This document shows positions 62,868-64,000 of a stretch of DNA of 64,000 bases, one piece after another (position 1 is the stretch's first letter; each line of letters opens with the position of its first letter). The notes under the pieces are model-generated. The model made no database searches, was not told the DNA's origin, and saw nothing but the letters and a program-made list of their open reading frames with translations. The position numbers and the translations under genes are program-made. The stretch is from assembly GCA_964348085.1 (NCBI GenBank), contig CAYGBI010000011.1:1-64000 (forward strand), written 5' to 3'. The stretch is from VXYL01 sp964348085 (GTDB lineage: Bacteria; Pseudomonadota; Gammaproteobacteria; Pseudomonadales; Azotimanducaceae).

Positions 62868-64000
62868 CTATTCGATCGCCTCGATGAGTCCGACCACTTT
62901 GTCGATCACCGTGTCGGCCTCGTCGTCGGTCATGGTCAGCGGCGGCAGCAGGCGTACGTTGTTGTCGGCAGCGACGTTGATCAGCAACCCCTGCTCTACG
63001 GCTTGGCCGACCAGTTCGGTGCAAGGCTGCGTCAATTCGATGGCAATCATCAGACCCTTGCCGCGGATTTCGCGCACACGGTTGTTGCCACGTAGACGCT
63101 CTTTGAACCCGGCGAGAAAGCGCTCCCCCAACTCACCGGCGCGTTCGATGAGGCCCGCCTCCAGCTCGTCGATCACCACATTGGCCGCAGCGCAGGACAT
63201 GAAATTGCCGCCGAAGGTGGAACCGTGGGTGCCAGCCACGAGCATCCCTGCGGCTGACCCGCGGGCAAGGCAAACCCCGATCGGCATGCCGTTGCCGAGC
63301 CCCTTGGCGGTGGTCACCACGTCCGGAATCGAATCACCGTGCTGGTAGGCGAAATACCGACCCGTGCGGCCGTTCCCGGTTTGCACCTCGTCGAGCATCA
63401 GCAGCCAGCCGTTGCTGTCGCAAATGCTCCGCAAGGCATCGATATAGCCGGCGTCGGGAATGCGGATGCCGGCCTCGCCGAGAATCGGCTCGACCAAGAC
63501 CGCGACGACATTCTTGTTGTTGGCGGCGATTTTGCGCACGCTCTCCACGTCGTCGTAGGGCGCCCGCACGAAACCGGCCAACAGCGGTTCGAAGCCGGCC
63601 TGCACCTTGCGGTTGCCGGTGGCGGTGAGCGTCGCCATGGTGCGGCCATGGAAGCTCGAGTCCACCACGACCACGTCCGGCGCGTCGATTTTTCGGCTGT
63701 GGCCGTAAAGCCGGGCGATCTTGATGGCGGCCTCGTTGGCCTCGGCGCCGGAATTGCAAAAGAACGCGTTGTCCATACCGGCGATGGCCGTTAGGCGCGT
63801 CGCCAAGCGTTCTTGGACGGGAATACGGTAGAGATTGGAGGTGTGCAGCAAGGTACTCGCTTGGTTGGCGACGGCCTCCGCCACCTTCGGGTGCGCATGG
63901 CCGAGACCGCACACCGCGATGCCGGCCAGCGCATCGAGATACGCTTTGCCGGCGTCGTCGTAAACGTAGCTGCCTTCGCCTCGCACGAAGGAAACCGGAA
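62868..64000 (-). CDS. argD: Acetylornithine aminotransferase, 5' end outside the window
   Basis: The gene runs off the right edge, so the first codons are missing; 377 residues are visible. The frame continues upstream of the window as PVSFVRGEGSYV. This fold-type I PLP aminotransferase has VYDDAGKAYLDALAGIAVCG, FFCNSGAEANEAAIKIARLY, SSFHGRTMATLTATG, LVEPILGEAGI, LMLDEVQTGNGRTG and the PLP Lys in VVTTAKGLGNGMPIG. It works in arginine synthesis with the argF gene that follows. The same enzyme can also serve lysine synthesis. Confidence 0.92.
   Translation of the reverse strand, partial: PVSFVRGEGSYVYDDAGKAYLDALAGIAVCGLGHAHPKVAEAVANQASTLLHTSNLYRIPVQERLATRLTAIAGMDNAFFCNSGAEANEAAIKIARLYGHSRKIDAPDVVVVDSSFHGRTMATLTATGNRKVQAGFEPLLAGFVRAPYDDVESVRKIAANNKNVVAVLVEPILGEAGIRIPDAGYIDALRSICDSNGWLLMLDEVQTGNGRTGRYFAYQHGDSIPDVVTTAKGLGNGMPIGVCLARGSAAGMLVAGTHGSTFGGNFMSCAAANVVIDELEAGLIERAGELGERFLAGFKERLRGNNRVREIRGKGLMIAIELTQPCTELVGQAVEQGLLINVAADNNVRLLPPLTMTDDEADTVIDKVVGLIEAIE

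Overview
The window reads as a chromosomal segment of a GC-rich gammaproteobacterium, probably from a metagenome or draft short-read assembly. The evidence is the 3' end of a gammaproteobacterial-type 5S rRNA at the left edge, a DNA polymerase II gene, class Ia ribonucleotide reductase behind NrdR-type boxes, a dgcN-dgcA pair, and two very different TonB-dependent receptors. Two runs of N show that the sequence is a scaffold. One of them (41937-42036) is flanked by identical 55-bp ends and is almost certainly an unmerged contig overlap. No transposase, tRNA or CRISPR array was seen.

Layout. 1-92: end of an rRNA operon and its terminator. 93-3767: SDR, PhyH-type dioxygenase and P1-family peptidase. 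3818-5578: an AT-richer two-gene cassette (OLD/ABC-like ATPase plus PIN nuclease) that looks like a transferred defence or toxin module. 5643-9958: enolase-superfamily enzyme, Gfo/Idh/MocA oxidoreductase and two cyclase-family hydrolases. 10284-19769: MacB-like permease, membrane-anchored C13 (legumain-like) protease, orphan acyl-CoA carboxyltransferase, luciferase-like oxidoreductase, TonB receptor, ankyrin protein and SpoU RNA methyltransferase. 19771-26565: a PhyH-HEAT fusion, amidohydrolase, another PhyH, DM13 protein, second luciferase-like enzyme and enoyl-CoA hydratase. 26659-40125: an envelope-directed cluster of TPR/TonB_C protein, two FG-GAP/ASPIC-UnbV (CRTAC1) proteins, two paralogous Sel1-like secreted proteins, a TPR lipoprotein and a TonB receptor of about 1476 codons with calcium-loop-like inserts.

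40192-45080: an aldo/keto reductase followed by larC, two small genes, larB and larE (nickel-pincer cofactor synthesis); larA is absent from the window. 45233-47234: dgcN (with a frameshift) and dgcA for D-glutamate catabolism. 47421-54266: small conserved protein, a fourth PhyH enzyme, class IV aminotransferase, PhzF, polB and SDR. 54386-55624: a type II restriction-modification pair (BglII/BstYI-like nuclease plus MT-A70-type methyltransferase) placed directly after nrdB. 55649-59991: nrdAB. 60382-64000: glpK, argF and argD (cut by the window edge).

Taken together, a chromosome with core metabolism (nrdAB, argDF, glpK, polB) carries many small-molecule oxidation and hydrolysis genes, two inserted defence modules and several repeats. 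The repeats comprise two dispersed families with two copies each and two short tandem arrays. The most novel-looking parts are the ATPase-PIN pair, the CRTAC1/TPR/TonB envelope cluster and the lar operon with unknown small genes inside it.
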